From the NCBI GenBank assembly GCA_934463455.1, contig CAKSJU010000068.1, positions 1 through 11,731 on the forward strand: DNA of 11,731 bases, in the 5' to 3' direction. A model generated the notes under the pieces. That model searched no databases. It was not told the origin of the DNA and worked only from the letters and a program-made list of their open reading frames with translations. The DNA is from an uncultured Clostridia bacterium. Its GTDB lineage: Bacteria; Bacillota; Clostridia; UBA1381. This document shows positions 1 to 6,982 of the stretch, in pieces. Both the position numbers and the translations under genes were made by a program. Position 1 is the first letter of the stretch. Each line of letters starts with the position of its first letter.

Positions 1-105
1 TATTACTAAAAACAGAAATTTCGAGTACCCTAAAAAATACAGAATTTTTATTTCCAAGCTTTATAATAATTCTTTTATTTGTTTTCTGATGAAATATGCA
101 AATTT

Positions 106-157
106 AAAAAGTGATAGCAGCCTTGCCGTATTTTGGCAAGCGGTTATATCACTTTTT
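106..157. terminator. Structured terminator downstream of tcdA, probably bidirectional
   Basis: An 11-bp perfect outer stem (AAAAAGTGATA at 106-116 with TATCACTTTTT at 147-157) encloses a second 6-bp stem (CTTGCC at 122-127 with GGCAAG at 135-140). The outer arms end in runs of A and T, so either strand would carry a U-tract after the hairpin. On the minus strand it lies about 55 bases past the tcdA stop, where that transcript should end. A plus-strand gene ending left of the window could use it as well. Confidence 0.8.
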
Positions 158-212
158 ATCGTTAATCCTTAGCATTGTCTTCTTCAAATTGTGTAATAAT
201 TTCGGATATTAT

Positions 213-977
213 TTAATTATTTGTTATTCCCGTCAAATCTTTTATGATTTCACCGGCGATTATAAGCCCGGCAACAGACGGAACGAATGCGGTGCTCCCG
301 GGAACTTGTCTGCGGACGGTACATTTTCTCGCAGTTCCGGGCGGGCAGACACAGTTATTTTTACAGCTGATTTCGGGAGTGTCAATCGGAGTAATCGGCT
401 TCTCTTTTGAATATACAACCTTTAGGCGGCGTATGCCTCTTTTTTTTAATTCGTTTCGCATAACACGCGCCAACGGGCAAACCGAGGTTTTATAAATATC
501 CGTTACTTCGAATTTGTCGGCATTTAATTTGTTGCCTGCACCCATTGAGCTGATAATAGGTGTATCGGTTTTTTGAGCATTTACCGCCAATTCTATTTTT
601 CCTGTAACGGTGTCTATTGCGTCAACTATATAATCATATTCGGAAAAGTCAAATTGAGAGGAGGTTTCCGGTGTATAAAAAGTTTTGTAAACCGATACCT
701 TTACATCGGGATTGATGTCAAGAATACGTTCTTTTGCAACATCAACCTTGAATTGACCTACGGTTTTTCTTGTTGCATATATTTGACGGTTAATATTTGT
801 AAGACAAACATTGTCATCATCAATTAAATCTATTGCTCCGATTCCGCTTCTTACCAATGCTTCAACGGTATAACCGCCGACTCCGCCTATTCCGAAAACC
901 GCAACTCGGGAAGAAGCAAGCTTGCCCATTGCTTCTCTACCCAGCAGTAATTCTGTTCTTGAAAATTGATTTTGCAT
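213..977 (-). CDS. tcdA: tRNA threonylcarbamoyladenosine dehydratase (TcdA/CsdL family)
   Basis: 254-aa E1-like (ThiF/MoeB/UBA1 fold) protein. The family uses ATP to cyclise N6-threonylcarbamoyladenosine at tRNA position 37 (t6A to ct6A) in the cytoplasm. Visible features are the nucleotide-binding GIGGVGG at residues 29-35, the acidic IDDD patch at 52-55, NINRQ at 61-65, DAID at 119-122, and the family-typical C-terminal stretch from VPGSTAF (225-231) to the glycine-rich end helix. A cysteine-rich segment (C205, C209, C211, C219) sits before that stretch. The length is close to the 268 aa of E. coli TcdA. The start is supported by a GGGGG-containing ribosome site just upstream and a consensus promoter at 1020-1048. 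The gene is followed by a strong terminator, so it appears to have its own transcription unit, with possible read-through from the upstream gene. The family call is secure; the exact tRNA reaction is from family knowledge. Confidence 0.93.
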   Translation of the reverse strand: MQNQFSRTELLLGREAMGKLASSRVAVFGIGGVGGYTVEALVRSGIGAIDLIDDDNVCLTNINRQIYATRKTVGQFKVDVAKERILDINPDVKVSVYKTFYTPETSSQFDFSEYDYIVDAIDTVTGKIELAVNAQKTDTPIISSMGAGNKLNADKFEVTDIYKTSVCPLARVMRNELKKRGIRRLKVVYSKEKPITPIDTPEISCKNNCVCPPGTARKCTVRRQVPGSTAFVPSVAGLIIAGEIIKDLTGITNN

Positions 978-1019
978 AATATGACCCCCGGTGATATAAT
1001 AGAAATATTTTCAGATTAT

Positions 1020-1048
1020 ATTATATCATACATCGGTATTTATGTCAA
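1020..1048 (-). promoter_or_regulatory. Sigma-A type promoter for tcdA
   Basis: On the minus strand a perfect TTGACA (1043-1048) is separated by exactly 17 bases from a perfect TATAAT (1020-1025). Transcription would begin near 1012, giving a leader of about 35 bases before the tcdA start at 977. It begins only 6 bases after the stop of the open frame at 1054-1203, so the space between the two units is minimal. Confidence 0.85.
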
Positions 1049-1053
1049 ATAAG

Positions 1054-1203
1054 TCATTTCGCTTCAATAAGAACAACGGTATTTTTCTTTATTTCAAAAG
1101 AAAGCGTAAGGGTGTTATCGGCACTGACCGAGAATTTTTCTTCCGGCACTGAATTATCATCAAATAATTTCAGACTGACATTTTTTTTGTTCTTCTCCTT
1201 TAA
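1054..1203 (-). pseudogene. Start-less open frame, possible remnant or frameshifted C-terminal tail of a carbohydrate-active enzyme
   Basis: A 49-codon frame follows the TAA of the 646-aa gene in the -1 frame, ends in TGA at 1054-1056 and contains no ATG. Its peptide includes VSLKLFDDNSVPEE and ends NTVVLIEAK, a hydrophobic strand pattern common at the end of C-terminal beta-sandwich domains of glycosidases. Reading GAT then TTA by a one-base backward slip would join it directly to the upstream protein. Two readings are possible: a point deletion (or sequencing error) cut a longer C-terminus off the 646-aa protein, or this is what remains of a second, deleted hydrolase gene. The upstream protein already has a plausible beta-sandwich ending (LDPCILYLD), which slightly favours the remnant view. 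Family assignment is by pattern only. Confidence 0.35.
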
Positions 1204-3140
1204 TCAAGATAGAGTATACAAGGATCTAATGTTGGACAGTTTGTATTGAGCGTATAACGTTCCCCGGATTGCTCAAAGTCTATTTCTTCTTTTTTACCGT
1301 TTGGCATAAGTTTTTTAATTGTGGTTATATTTCTTTTTGAAACTAATTCAAGTTTTTCGACAGGGTCAAGACCAATGTTGAAAATTGCACAGACCAATCC
1401 GCCGTTTTTATTTTCCGCCGCACGCAGATATATTTCTTCATCATTCGGATAATATATAGGCAGCGAATCAACGGATTTAAGCATATTTATAAGCTGTTGT
1501 TTTCTTGTATAATTCAAAAAAGAAAATGCGTCGGTAATATTATAGTCAGTTTTGGGTGTACCGCAGAATACAAATACAGTTCCGCCGAGTTCGTTTTTAT
1601 ACATGGTTACCGCAGGAAAAAGCTTTTCAAAATGTTCATCGTCTGTAGTATGATATACGGCAGACAATTCTTTGATATCGTCCGAAAGCGGAATGAGTTT
1701 CTTGAGATTATACTGGAGAGACATTCTGTTCCCGAGAGGCGCATAAATCTCAGTACTCGGAGTCTTACCGGATATTGGCACTACATCGACACCGATATAC
1801 TTTCCGAAACCGCGTTCAATTATTTTTAAAGCTGTGTCTGAGGCAATAAAAACCGTACCTTTTAAACTTTCGACAAGTTCTTCATCGGTTAAAAATAATT
1901 CTCCTTCGAGGCAGAGTACGCCGCCTTGATGTGAAGAAAAATATAAAGGCAATCCCAAACGTTCAAGTACATATGTGCTCCATCCGTTATCACTGTCAAC
2001 GGCTCCGTCCCATGTTGCGCCGAATTTATAGATTGGTTTTTTGCATATCGGTATTCTGCACCCAAGCCATGTTAAATCGGGTACGGTCTCGGCAAGCGTT
2101 TTGTAGAAGCCTTTATATTTTGACAAAATTTTCCTGTAAGCCTTTCCGCTTTCGGGCTCATATGCCGAAAGACGTGTTATCCATTGCTTTGCACCTGTTG
2201 CGCCTTCAAGAATTGTACCGGTAAAATGAGCATGAAGCTGCATAGCACCGGTAGAGTATCTGTTTTGCGGGCATGTATCGGTTTCGGCAAGAATTATATC
2301 CGCTTTTCCTTTCAATTTTTCTATTTGAGCAGCAGCTCTTTGGAAAGAACGGCTTAAAAATCTGGCTCCGCCGGCAGCGTAATTTCCATTATTAATTCGT
2401 ATTATTTTCGGATGATTGTTTCCGGCAAGAATATCAATAATATCCGCAGCAAATTCAGCATTGTTTCCTACACAACAGAATGAGACGGGTATTTTCGGAT
2501 TGACACTGTCAATGCCGGCACGCATTGATTTTGCCGATTCTATAAGCGATTCTTTTTGCGTTTCCAGATAAATTTTGGAATATTCATCTTTTTTTATATT
2601 TTCCGTAGTAATAATTTTGTGAAGCTCTTTTCGGGAAAGAGATGTTCCGGCTAACTCGTTAAATCGTTTGATATGTAAAGGACATCCGCATCCGTCCGAG
2701 CCTCTTCCTATAAGCCGAAAATCGTCATCGACCATAATATGTTCGGGAGAATAACTTGCAATTGTTTTAAAAGTGTTGAAAATGTAGTCATGGAAGCCTT
2801 TGTCATATGGACATACAACTGTTTGTTCAAGTCCATCGGACAGATTGGTGTACTTTTGAAAAGGAAACGGTTCGCTGAGCTTCCAGCCGTGTCCGATTGT
2901 GGCTTGAACCAAGATACCGTTTGGAATACCTGCAACAGACAAACGCTGCTTAAACAAAGAGTATTTTTCACACATAATTTTTGCTTTATCGACAGGCGGT
3001 GTTCCTTCGGGAACAAGCGTCATTTTGAATAAAAAACAATTTGCAACTCCGTGCTCAAACTGATATTTGATATCATTGCATATTTCATTAATATGAACGG
3101 TATCAAGAGGCATAATACTAAACAGAAATAATTCTTTCAT
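1200..3140 (-). CDS. Uncharacterised protein with glycoside-hydrolase-like architecture (GH-A/GH42-like)
   Basis: 646 aa, not recognised as a named family. The N-terminal part (about 1-360) reads like a TIM barrel: repeated hydrophobic strands with conserved-looking turns, including the acidic MVDDDFR (136-142), a cysteine-rich GCGCP (150-154) and LAETDTCPQNRYSTGA (284-299), whose E286 is a candidate catalytic acid. Residues about 400-455 resemble the flavodoxin or glutamine-amidotransferase-like domain that follows the barrel in GH42-type enzymes. About 500-646 looks like a beta-sandwich ending in LDPCILYLD. There is no signal peptide, so it is likely cytoplasmic. The start is supported by AAGGAG about 10 bases upstream and a promoter at 3174-3202. 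It is transcribed separately from the galT-uxaC unit, being placed after that unit's terminator. A role in oligosaccharide hydrolysis is inferred from architecture only; the barrel could also be non-hydrolytic. Confidence 0.6.
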   Translation of the reverse strand: MKELFLFSIMPLDTVHINEICNDIKYQFEHGVANCFLFKMTLVPEGTPPVDKAKIMCEKYSLFKQRLSVAGIPNGILVQATIGHGWKLSEPFPFQKYTNLSDGLEQTVVCPYDKGFHDYIFNTFKTIASYSPEHIMVDDDFRLIGRGSDGCGCPLHIKRFNELAGTSLSRKELHKIITTENIKKDEYSKIYLETQKESLIESAKSMRAGIDSVNPKIPVSFCCVGNNAEFAADIIDILAGNNHPKIIRINNGNYAAGGARFLSRSFQRAAAQIEKLKGKADIILAETDTCPQNRYSTGAMQLHAHFTGTILEGATGAKQWITRLSAYEPESGKAYRKILSKYKGFYKTLAETVPDLTWLGCRIPICKKPIYKFGATWDGAVDSDNGWSTYVLERLGLPLYFSSHQGGVLCLEGELFLTDEELVESLKGTVFIASDTALKIIERGFGKYIGVDVVPISGKTPSTEIYAPLGNRMSLQYNLKKLIPLSDDIKELSAVYHTTDDEHFEKLFPAVTMYKNELGGTVFVFCGTPKTDYNITDAFSFLNYTRKQQLINMLKSVDSLPIYYPNDEEIYLRAAENKNGGLVCAIFNIGLDPVEKLELVSKRNITTIKKLMPNGKKEEIDFEQSGERYTLNTNCPTLDPCILYLD

Positions 3141-3173
3141 AAATAACTCACTCCTTCTTTTAAGTATAATGTC

Positions 3174-3202
3174 ATTGTAGCAAAATAAATATTAAAAGTC
3201 AA
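3174..3202 (-). promoter_or_regulatory. Sigma-A type promoter for the 646-aa gene
   Basis: On the minus strand TTGACT (3197-3202) and TACAAT (3174-3179) are separated by 17 bases. Transcription would start near 3167, about 27 bases before the start codon, and the leader carries the AAGGAG ribosome site. It lies downstream of the terminator at 3242-3269, making this gene an independent unit from the galT-uxaC operon. Confidence 0.75.
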
Positions 3203-3241
3203 CATAAAGCACTACGAAACTTTTTCGAAATCAGGCATATA

Positions 3242-3269
3242 AAAAAGAGGTTGACCGCAACCTCTTTTT
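3242..3269. terminator. Intrinsic terminator ending the galT-uxaC operon
   Basis: A perfect 12-bp stem, AAAAAGAGGTTG (3242-3253) with CAACCTCTTTTT (3258-3269), closes a 4-base loop. Read on the minus strand it is followed by a T-run (T6 with the stem), as expected for a terminator about 110 bases past the uxaC stop. The symmetric A/T arms mean it could also act on the plus strand. Confidence 0.8.
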
Positions 3270-3274
3270 AATTT

Positions 3275-3365
3275 GTAGGAAATTGCGTAAAACGCAATGA
3301 CGGAAAATCAAAAATGCCACCTTATTCCTACGCCCGCAGGCGGAGCTTTTATCAAAAGCTTTTTT
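3275..3365. repeat. Structured intergenic element downstream of uxaC
   Basis: This stretch contains nested and tandem inverted repeats. An outer pair GTAGGAA (3275-3281) and TTCCTAC (3325-3331) encloses a 7-bp hairpin ATTGCGT (3282-3288)/ACGCAAT (3292-3298). It is followed by CGCC/GGCG (3331-3334, 3339-3342) and by AGCTTTT/AAAAGCT (3344-3350, 3354-3360) with a plus-strand T-run. It contains no reading frame of note. It shares the short motif AAATGCCAC and a similar hairpin layout with the spacer upstream of uxaC. It may be a dispersed palindromic repeat or a structured RNA; neither can be decided from one window. Confidence 0.4.
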
Positions 3366-3377
3366 ATAATAAATTAT

Positions 3378-4769
3378 TTAAAATTCAAAGTATTCCGCGG
3401 CATTATTAAAGCATATACCTTTAACAATTTCCGATAGTATTTCTTCGTCAGCGGGATATTCTCCGTTTTCTACCCAATTTCCGAGAATATTACAAAGTAT
3501 ACGACGGAAATATTCGTGGCGCGGATAGGATAAAAAGCTTCTTGAATCGGTAAGCATACCGACAAAACAGCTTAAAAGTCCGACATTTGCAAGAGATTTC
3601 ATTTGCTCCTCCATTCCGTCACGGTGGTCGTTAAACCACCAAGCCGAGCCGAGCTGCATTTTTCCTTTTTTGCCGCCCTGGAAATTTCCCATCATGCTTG
3701 CCAAAACATAATTGTCGTTTGGGTTTAAGCTGTAGAAAATCGTTTTCGGCAGCATGCTTTCGCGCTCCAAAGCATCCAAAAATCCGGAAAGATTTTTTGC
3801 AAGCTGTAGGTCAAAAATAGAATCGTAGCCTGTGTCCGGACCGAGTTTTTCAAACATTTTACTGTTGTTGTTTCTAATTGCGTTTATATGAATTTGCATA
3901 GCCCAGCCGTGCTTTGCATATTCGCGTCCGCAGTGCAGGAGCAGGGCTGTTTTAAAAGCTTCTTCCTCTTCAACCGATACTTTTTCTCCCGATAATGCTT
4001 TCTTGAATATTTCATCAGGACAAATGCCTGTTCGGTAGGGAATATATGTCATTCCGTGGTCGGATATGCGGCAGCCTGCCTTGACAAAGTGTTCGATTCT
4101 GTTTGATAATGCTTCTTTTAAGGCATCAAAGCTGTCAATTTTAATGCCGGAGGCTTCGGAAAGCTTGCTTATATAGTCTGTGTATCCGTCTTTGTTTATT
4201 TCTATTGCTTTATCCGGACGGAAAGTCGGGTATACTTTTGCAGAGAGCTTGCCTTCTTCGGCTATTTTTTTGTGATATTCAAGGCTGTCTGTCGGGTCGT
4301 CGGTGGTGCAGATGACCGCTACATTGGAATTTTCGATAAAATCGCGAGGGCAGAAGCCTTTCCCTGTGAGCATTGCATTAATTTTGTCATATATTTCCTC
4401 GGCATTTCTTTCGGTAAGCGGCTCATATATTCCGAAAAATCTTTGAAGCTCCAAATGTGTCCAATGATAAAGCGGATTTCCTATACAATATTGAATTGTT
4501 TTTGCCCATGCGAGGAATTTTTCCTTGTCGGTTGCATCACCGGTAATATACTTTTCATCAATACCGAAAGCACGCATAGCACGCCATTTGTAATGGTCTC
4601 CGTAGAGCCATACCTGTGTAATTGTGGTATACGGCTTGTTTTCCCATATTTCTTTCGGGGAAAGATGACAGTGATAATCGCAAAGCGGCATATTTTCCGC
4701 ATAATCGTGAAAAAGTTTTTTTGCGGTGTCGGTTGACAGCAGAAAATCTTTATCCATAAATTGTTTCAT
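3378..4769 (-). CDS. uxaC: Uronate isomerase (glucuronate isomerase)
   Basis: 463-aa member of the amidohydrolase-like uronate isomerase family, which interconverts D-glucuronate/D-fructuronate and D-galacturonate/D-tagaturonate in the first cytosolic step of hexuronate catabolism. Visible are the metal-ligand HxH in CDYHCHLSPKE (30-40), TTDDP (155-159), MQIHINAIRNNN (291-302), WWFND (377-381) and LTDSRSFLSYPRHEYFRR (406-423), all highly typical. The length matches the family, usually about 470 aa. The first ATG is preferred because AAGGAG lies 9 bases before it; the second Met (residue 5) would be too far away. It is the last gene of a minus-strand cluster, 168 bases after the PLP enzyme, with a hairpin-rich spacer between and a terminator after it. 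The next pathway genes (uxaB/uxuB, uxuA, kdgK, kdgA) are not in the window. Confidence 0.96.
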   Translation of the reverse strand: MKQFMDKDFLLSTDTAKKLFHDYAENMPLCDYHCHLSPKEIWENKPYTTITQVWLYGDHYKWRAMRAFGIDEKYITGDATDKEKFLAWAKTIQYCIGNPLYHWTHLELQRFFGIYEPLTERNAEEIYDKINAMLTGKGFCPRDFIENSNVAVICTTDDPTDSLEYHKKIAEEGKLSAKVYPTFRPDKAIEINKDGYTDYISKLSEASGIKIDSFDALKEALSNRIEHFVKAGCRISDHGMTYIPYRTGICPDEIFKKALSGEKVSVEEEEAFKTALLLHCGREYAKHGWAMQIHINAIRNNNSKMFEKLGPDTGYDSIFDLQLAKNLSGFLDALERESMLPKTIFYSLNPNDNYVLASMMGNFQGGKKGKMQLGSAWWFNDHRDGMEEQMKSLANVGLLSCFVGMLTDSRSFLSYPRHEYFRRILCNILGNWVENGEYPADEEILSEIVKGICFNNAAEYFEF

Positions 4770-4841
4770 AGTGTTTTACTCCTTACGTAATGCTTTTTTT
4801 ATTTTCGGTAACTGCAAAACGAAAAATAGGTAATTTAAATC

Positions 4842-4904
4842 GGAGCTGCGCTCCTTGGGGTTTCGGTGAGAGATAAACGCTCTCACTGAAATTATGAAAT
4901 GCCA
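4842..4904. repeat. Hairpin-rich spacer between the PLP enzyme gene and uxaC
   Basis: Within the 168-base gap (4770-4937) there are two clear inverted repeats. GGAGC/GCTCC (4842-4846, 4850-4854) has a 3-base loop. TTTCGGTGAGAG/CTCTCACTGAAA (4861-4872, 4880-4891) forms 12 bp with one wobble pair. Neither is followed by a T-run on the minus strand, so they are not ordinary terminators. An AAATGCCAC motif follows the second hairpin, as in the element downstream of uxaC. Possible roles are transcript processing or stabilisation in front of uxaC, or a dispersed palindromic repeat. I see no convincing promoter here. Confidence 0.4.
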
Positions 4905-4937
4905 CACCACATGAGCGGGGAGACATCTGCACTATGG

Positions 4938-6224
4938 TTATAGACTCTTTTCAAGTTGTTTTTCAACCTCGAGAAGAGACATAATAATTCCGAATTTTGC
5001 GGATTCATAGGTCAATCCGCCCTGCATGTATACTATATACGGCTCACGCATGGGAGCGTCGGCACTGAGTTCTATAGATGCACCTTGTACGAATGCACCT
5101 GCCGCCATGATAACCTGTGACTGATAACCCGGCTCGGAACACGGCTCGGGTTTAATAAAGGAATCTATCGGTGCGCCTTTTTGTATTCCGCGGCAAAATG
5201 CCGTTATAAGCTCGGGTGAGCCGAAACGTATATCCTGAATAATGTCATATCTGTTTTCGGTAGGCTTTGGAGATACTTCAAAACCGAGATATGTATAAAC
5301 CGCCGAGCAGAGTATTGCGGATTTTATAGCTTGTGATACCGTATGCGGAGCCATGAAAAATCCTTGATACAGTTCTCTGTTCAAACCGAAGGTTGCGCCG
5401 CCCTCACGTCCGACCCCTACCGAGGTGAGACGGTTTGCACAAAGCTCTATATATTTTGCTTTGCCGGCAATATATCCGCCGCAGGGAGCAAGTCCGCCGC
5501 CGGGATTTTTTATAAGAGAGCCTGCCATTAAATCAGCACCGTAGTATGTCGGCTCGTGAACATCCGCAAATTCACCGTAGCAATTGTCAACAAGTACAAT
5601 TGTTTCCGGGGATATTTCTTTAATAAATTTAATTATATCTCCGATTTTGCTGCTGCTGAATGCAGGTCTGTCCTCATAGCCTTTTGAACGCTGTATCATA
5701 GCGGCTTTTATTTTCTTTGATTGAAGCAAAGCTTTTATTTTGTCATAGTCCGGCTCGCCGTCAAGCAGATTTACCTGCTCGTATGAAATGCCGAAGTCTG
5801 CCAAAGAGCCGTTTCCCGCTTCGCCGACAATTCCGATAACTTCTTCAAGGGTATCGTAAGGCTTTCCGGTAACGGCGGCAAGTGTATCTCCGGGGCGAAG
5901 TACCGAAAAGAGCATGGTGGACAGCGTATGAGTTCCGGAAATGAAATTGTGCCGTACAAGCGCGTCTTCCGCCTCAAATACTTGTGCATAAACCTTGTCA
6001 AGAGTATCCCTGCCCAAATCGCCGTAACCGTAACCGGTGGAGGGGGCAAAATACGTTTCGCTTACGCGGTTGTCGTAAAAAGCTTTCATAACCTTCAGCT
6101 GATTGATTTGAGCAATTTCCTCAACACGCTTAAAGCTTGGAGCAATTTGCTCTTCACATTTTTCAATAATATCGAGGACACTGTCCGAAACGGAAAATAA
6201 TTTCTTAATAAATTCTCTTTGCAT
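4938..6224 (-). CDS. PLP-dependent 'aluminum resistance' family protein (methionine gamma-lyase-related)
   Basis: 428-aa fold-type I PLP enzyme of the Alum_res family (related to cystathionine and methionine gamma-lyases), widespread in Firmicutes; its physiological reaction is not established. Visible features, numbered from the chosen start, are the phosphate-binding-type SGTHT (96-100), VDNCYGEF with the cofactor-binding Asp213, and SLIKNPGGGLAPCGG, in which Lys239 is the likely Schiff-base lysine. The frame extends to 6269, but that would add 15 residues overlapping the upstream gene with no ribosome site. ATG at 6224 has AAGGTGG 5 bases before it and lies 10 bases after the upstream stop, so I use it. 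The near-contact with the SGNH gene indicates co-transcription. In other Firmicutes this gene often sits near miaA/hfq or glnA; its place inside a sugar operon is unusual. It may detoxify or recycle an amino-sulfur compound, but that is not shown. Confidence 0.9.
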   Translation of the reverse strand: MQREFIKKLFSVSDSVLDIIEKCEEQIAPSFKRVEEIAQINQLKVMKAFYDNRVSETYFAPSTGYGYGDLGRDTLDKVYAQVFEAEDALVRHNFISGTHTLSTMLFSVLRPGDTLAAVTGKPYDTLEEVIGIVGEAGNGSLADFGISYEQVNLLDGEPDYDKIKALLQSKKIKAAMIQRSKGYEDRPAFSSSKIGDIIKFIKEISPETIVLVDNCYGEFADVHEPTYYGADLMAGSLIKNPGGGLAPCGGYIAGKAKYIELCANRLTSVGVGREGGATFGLNRELYQGFFMAPHTVSQAIKSAILCSAVYTYLGFEVSPKPTENRYDIIQDIRFGSPELITAFCRGIQKGAPIDSFIKPEPCSEPGYQSQVIMAAGAFVQGASIELSADAPMREPYIVYMQGGLTYESAKFGIIMSLLEVEKQLEKSL

Positions 6225-6228
6225 GCCG

Positions 6229-6235
6229 ACCACCT
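6229..6235 (-). promoter_or_regulatory. Ribosome binding site deciding the PLP enzyme start
   Basis: AAGGTGG on the minus strand lies 5 bases before the ATG at 6224 and overlaps the terminal region of the upstream SGNH gene. No comparable site precedes the earlier ATG at 6269. It supports the shorter 428-aa product and coupled translation with the SGNH gene. Confidence 0.7.
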
Positions 6236-6927
6236 TAATTAAACATAACGCGAAGCAGTTCGTCCGCAAATAAATTGTGCATTTCGGGGTCGGGATGATT
6301 TATTCCGTTTGATAAAATCGCAGACGGATTAACTCCGCACGATTCAAGCTTTTTCCATATTGCATAGCAATCGCAGACAGGAACATTGTGTGCTTTTGCG
6401 GTTTTTCTTGCAGCGTCCATATATTTGTCCATAAGTCCGCCGTTTTGCCAACCCATTGTAACCTGAGCATAATCCTTGTAAATATCAAGGGTTTTCTCGG
6501 GGCAATATTGAGTATTTAACATGTTCGGAGTCATATAAATAGTTTCGATACCGGCGTTTTTGAGCTTTTCGAATATTTCCGCAAGCGAATTTTCAAACTC
6601 CGGTATTTTTTCCTCAAGACCGCCGATGTCGTTTAAACCGAAGCATACAACGCAGAGGTCGGGATTTTTTGAAATTACGTCGCGATCTACTCTTTCAGCA
6701 CCGACATTCGCCGTTGTTCCGGCTATACCGGCATTCAGAATATTAACGACAGCTCCGGGATAAAGATAGCCGAGACGCTGTTTGAGCTTATTGTGGTAAA
6801 CCGCATTGTAATCCGTGCTTGAATAAAAGCATCCTTGTGTGACGCTGTCGCCCAAAAATGCAATTAACGGAGCAGGATTTTTAAGATTATCTTTATTGTT
6901 TGCTGAAATTTTTTCTATAATTTTCAT
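6235..6927 (-). CDS. SGNH/GDSL-type hydrolase (esterase or lipase fold)
   Basis: 230-aa SGNH hydrolase. Block I is FLGDSVTQG with nucleophile Ser28; block II is NAGIAG (65-70) with an oxyanion glycine; block III is GLND (97-100) with oxyanion Asn99; block V is NHPDPEMH, with His211 as the probable catalytic base. The canonical Asp three residues before that His is absent (the local sequence is SNGINHP), suggesting a sub-family using a Ser-His dyad or another acid. There is no signal peptide or membrane segment, so it appears cytosolic. Such enzymes often remove acetyl groups from sugars; deacetylation of imported oligosaccharides would fit its position between galT and uxaC, but the substrate is unknown. 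A GGGAGGA ribosome site precedes the start. The gap to galT is 55 bases and to the next gene 10 bases, so it is in the same operon. Confidence 0.88.
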   Translation of the reverse strand: MKIIEKISANNKDNLKNPAPLIAFLGDSVTQGCFYSSTDYNAVYHNKLKQRLGYLYPGAVVNILNAGIAGTTANVGAERVDRDVISKNPDLCVVCFGLNDIGGLEEKIPEFENSLAEIFEKLKNAGIETIYMTPNMLNTQYCPEKTLDIYKDYAQVTMGWQNGGLMDKYMDAARKTAKAHNVPVCDCYAIWKKLESCGVNPSAILSNGINHPDPEMHNLFADELLRVMFN

Positions 6928-6982
6928 TCGATTTTCCTCCCAATTTTTTTATTTAACTGTATGTAAAGATAAAATTTCACAA

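Noticed and set aside
1..171. Two plus-strand open frames running in from the left edge (stops near 88-90 and 169-171)
   Set aside because: Either could be the tail of a gene that lies outside the window, but the sequence is AT-rich, the peptides match nothing I recognise, and the terminator at 106-157 lies within one of them.
3312..3320. T-box-like 'GGTGGCA' on the minus strand in the element after uxaC
   Set aside because: The conserved T-box core around GGTGG is not present, and it lies downstream rather than upstream of a candidate regulated gene.
4272..4736. 154-aa plus-strand frame antisense to uxaC
   Set aside because: Shadow of a well-conserved gene; no ribosome site, no recognisable domain and uxaC is unambiguous.
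4842..4904. Intrinsic terminator before uxaC
   Set aside because: The hairpins are stable but have no T-run on the minus strand, so I kept them as structured elements rather than a terminator.
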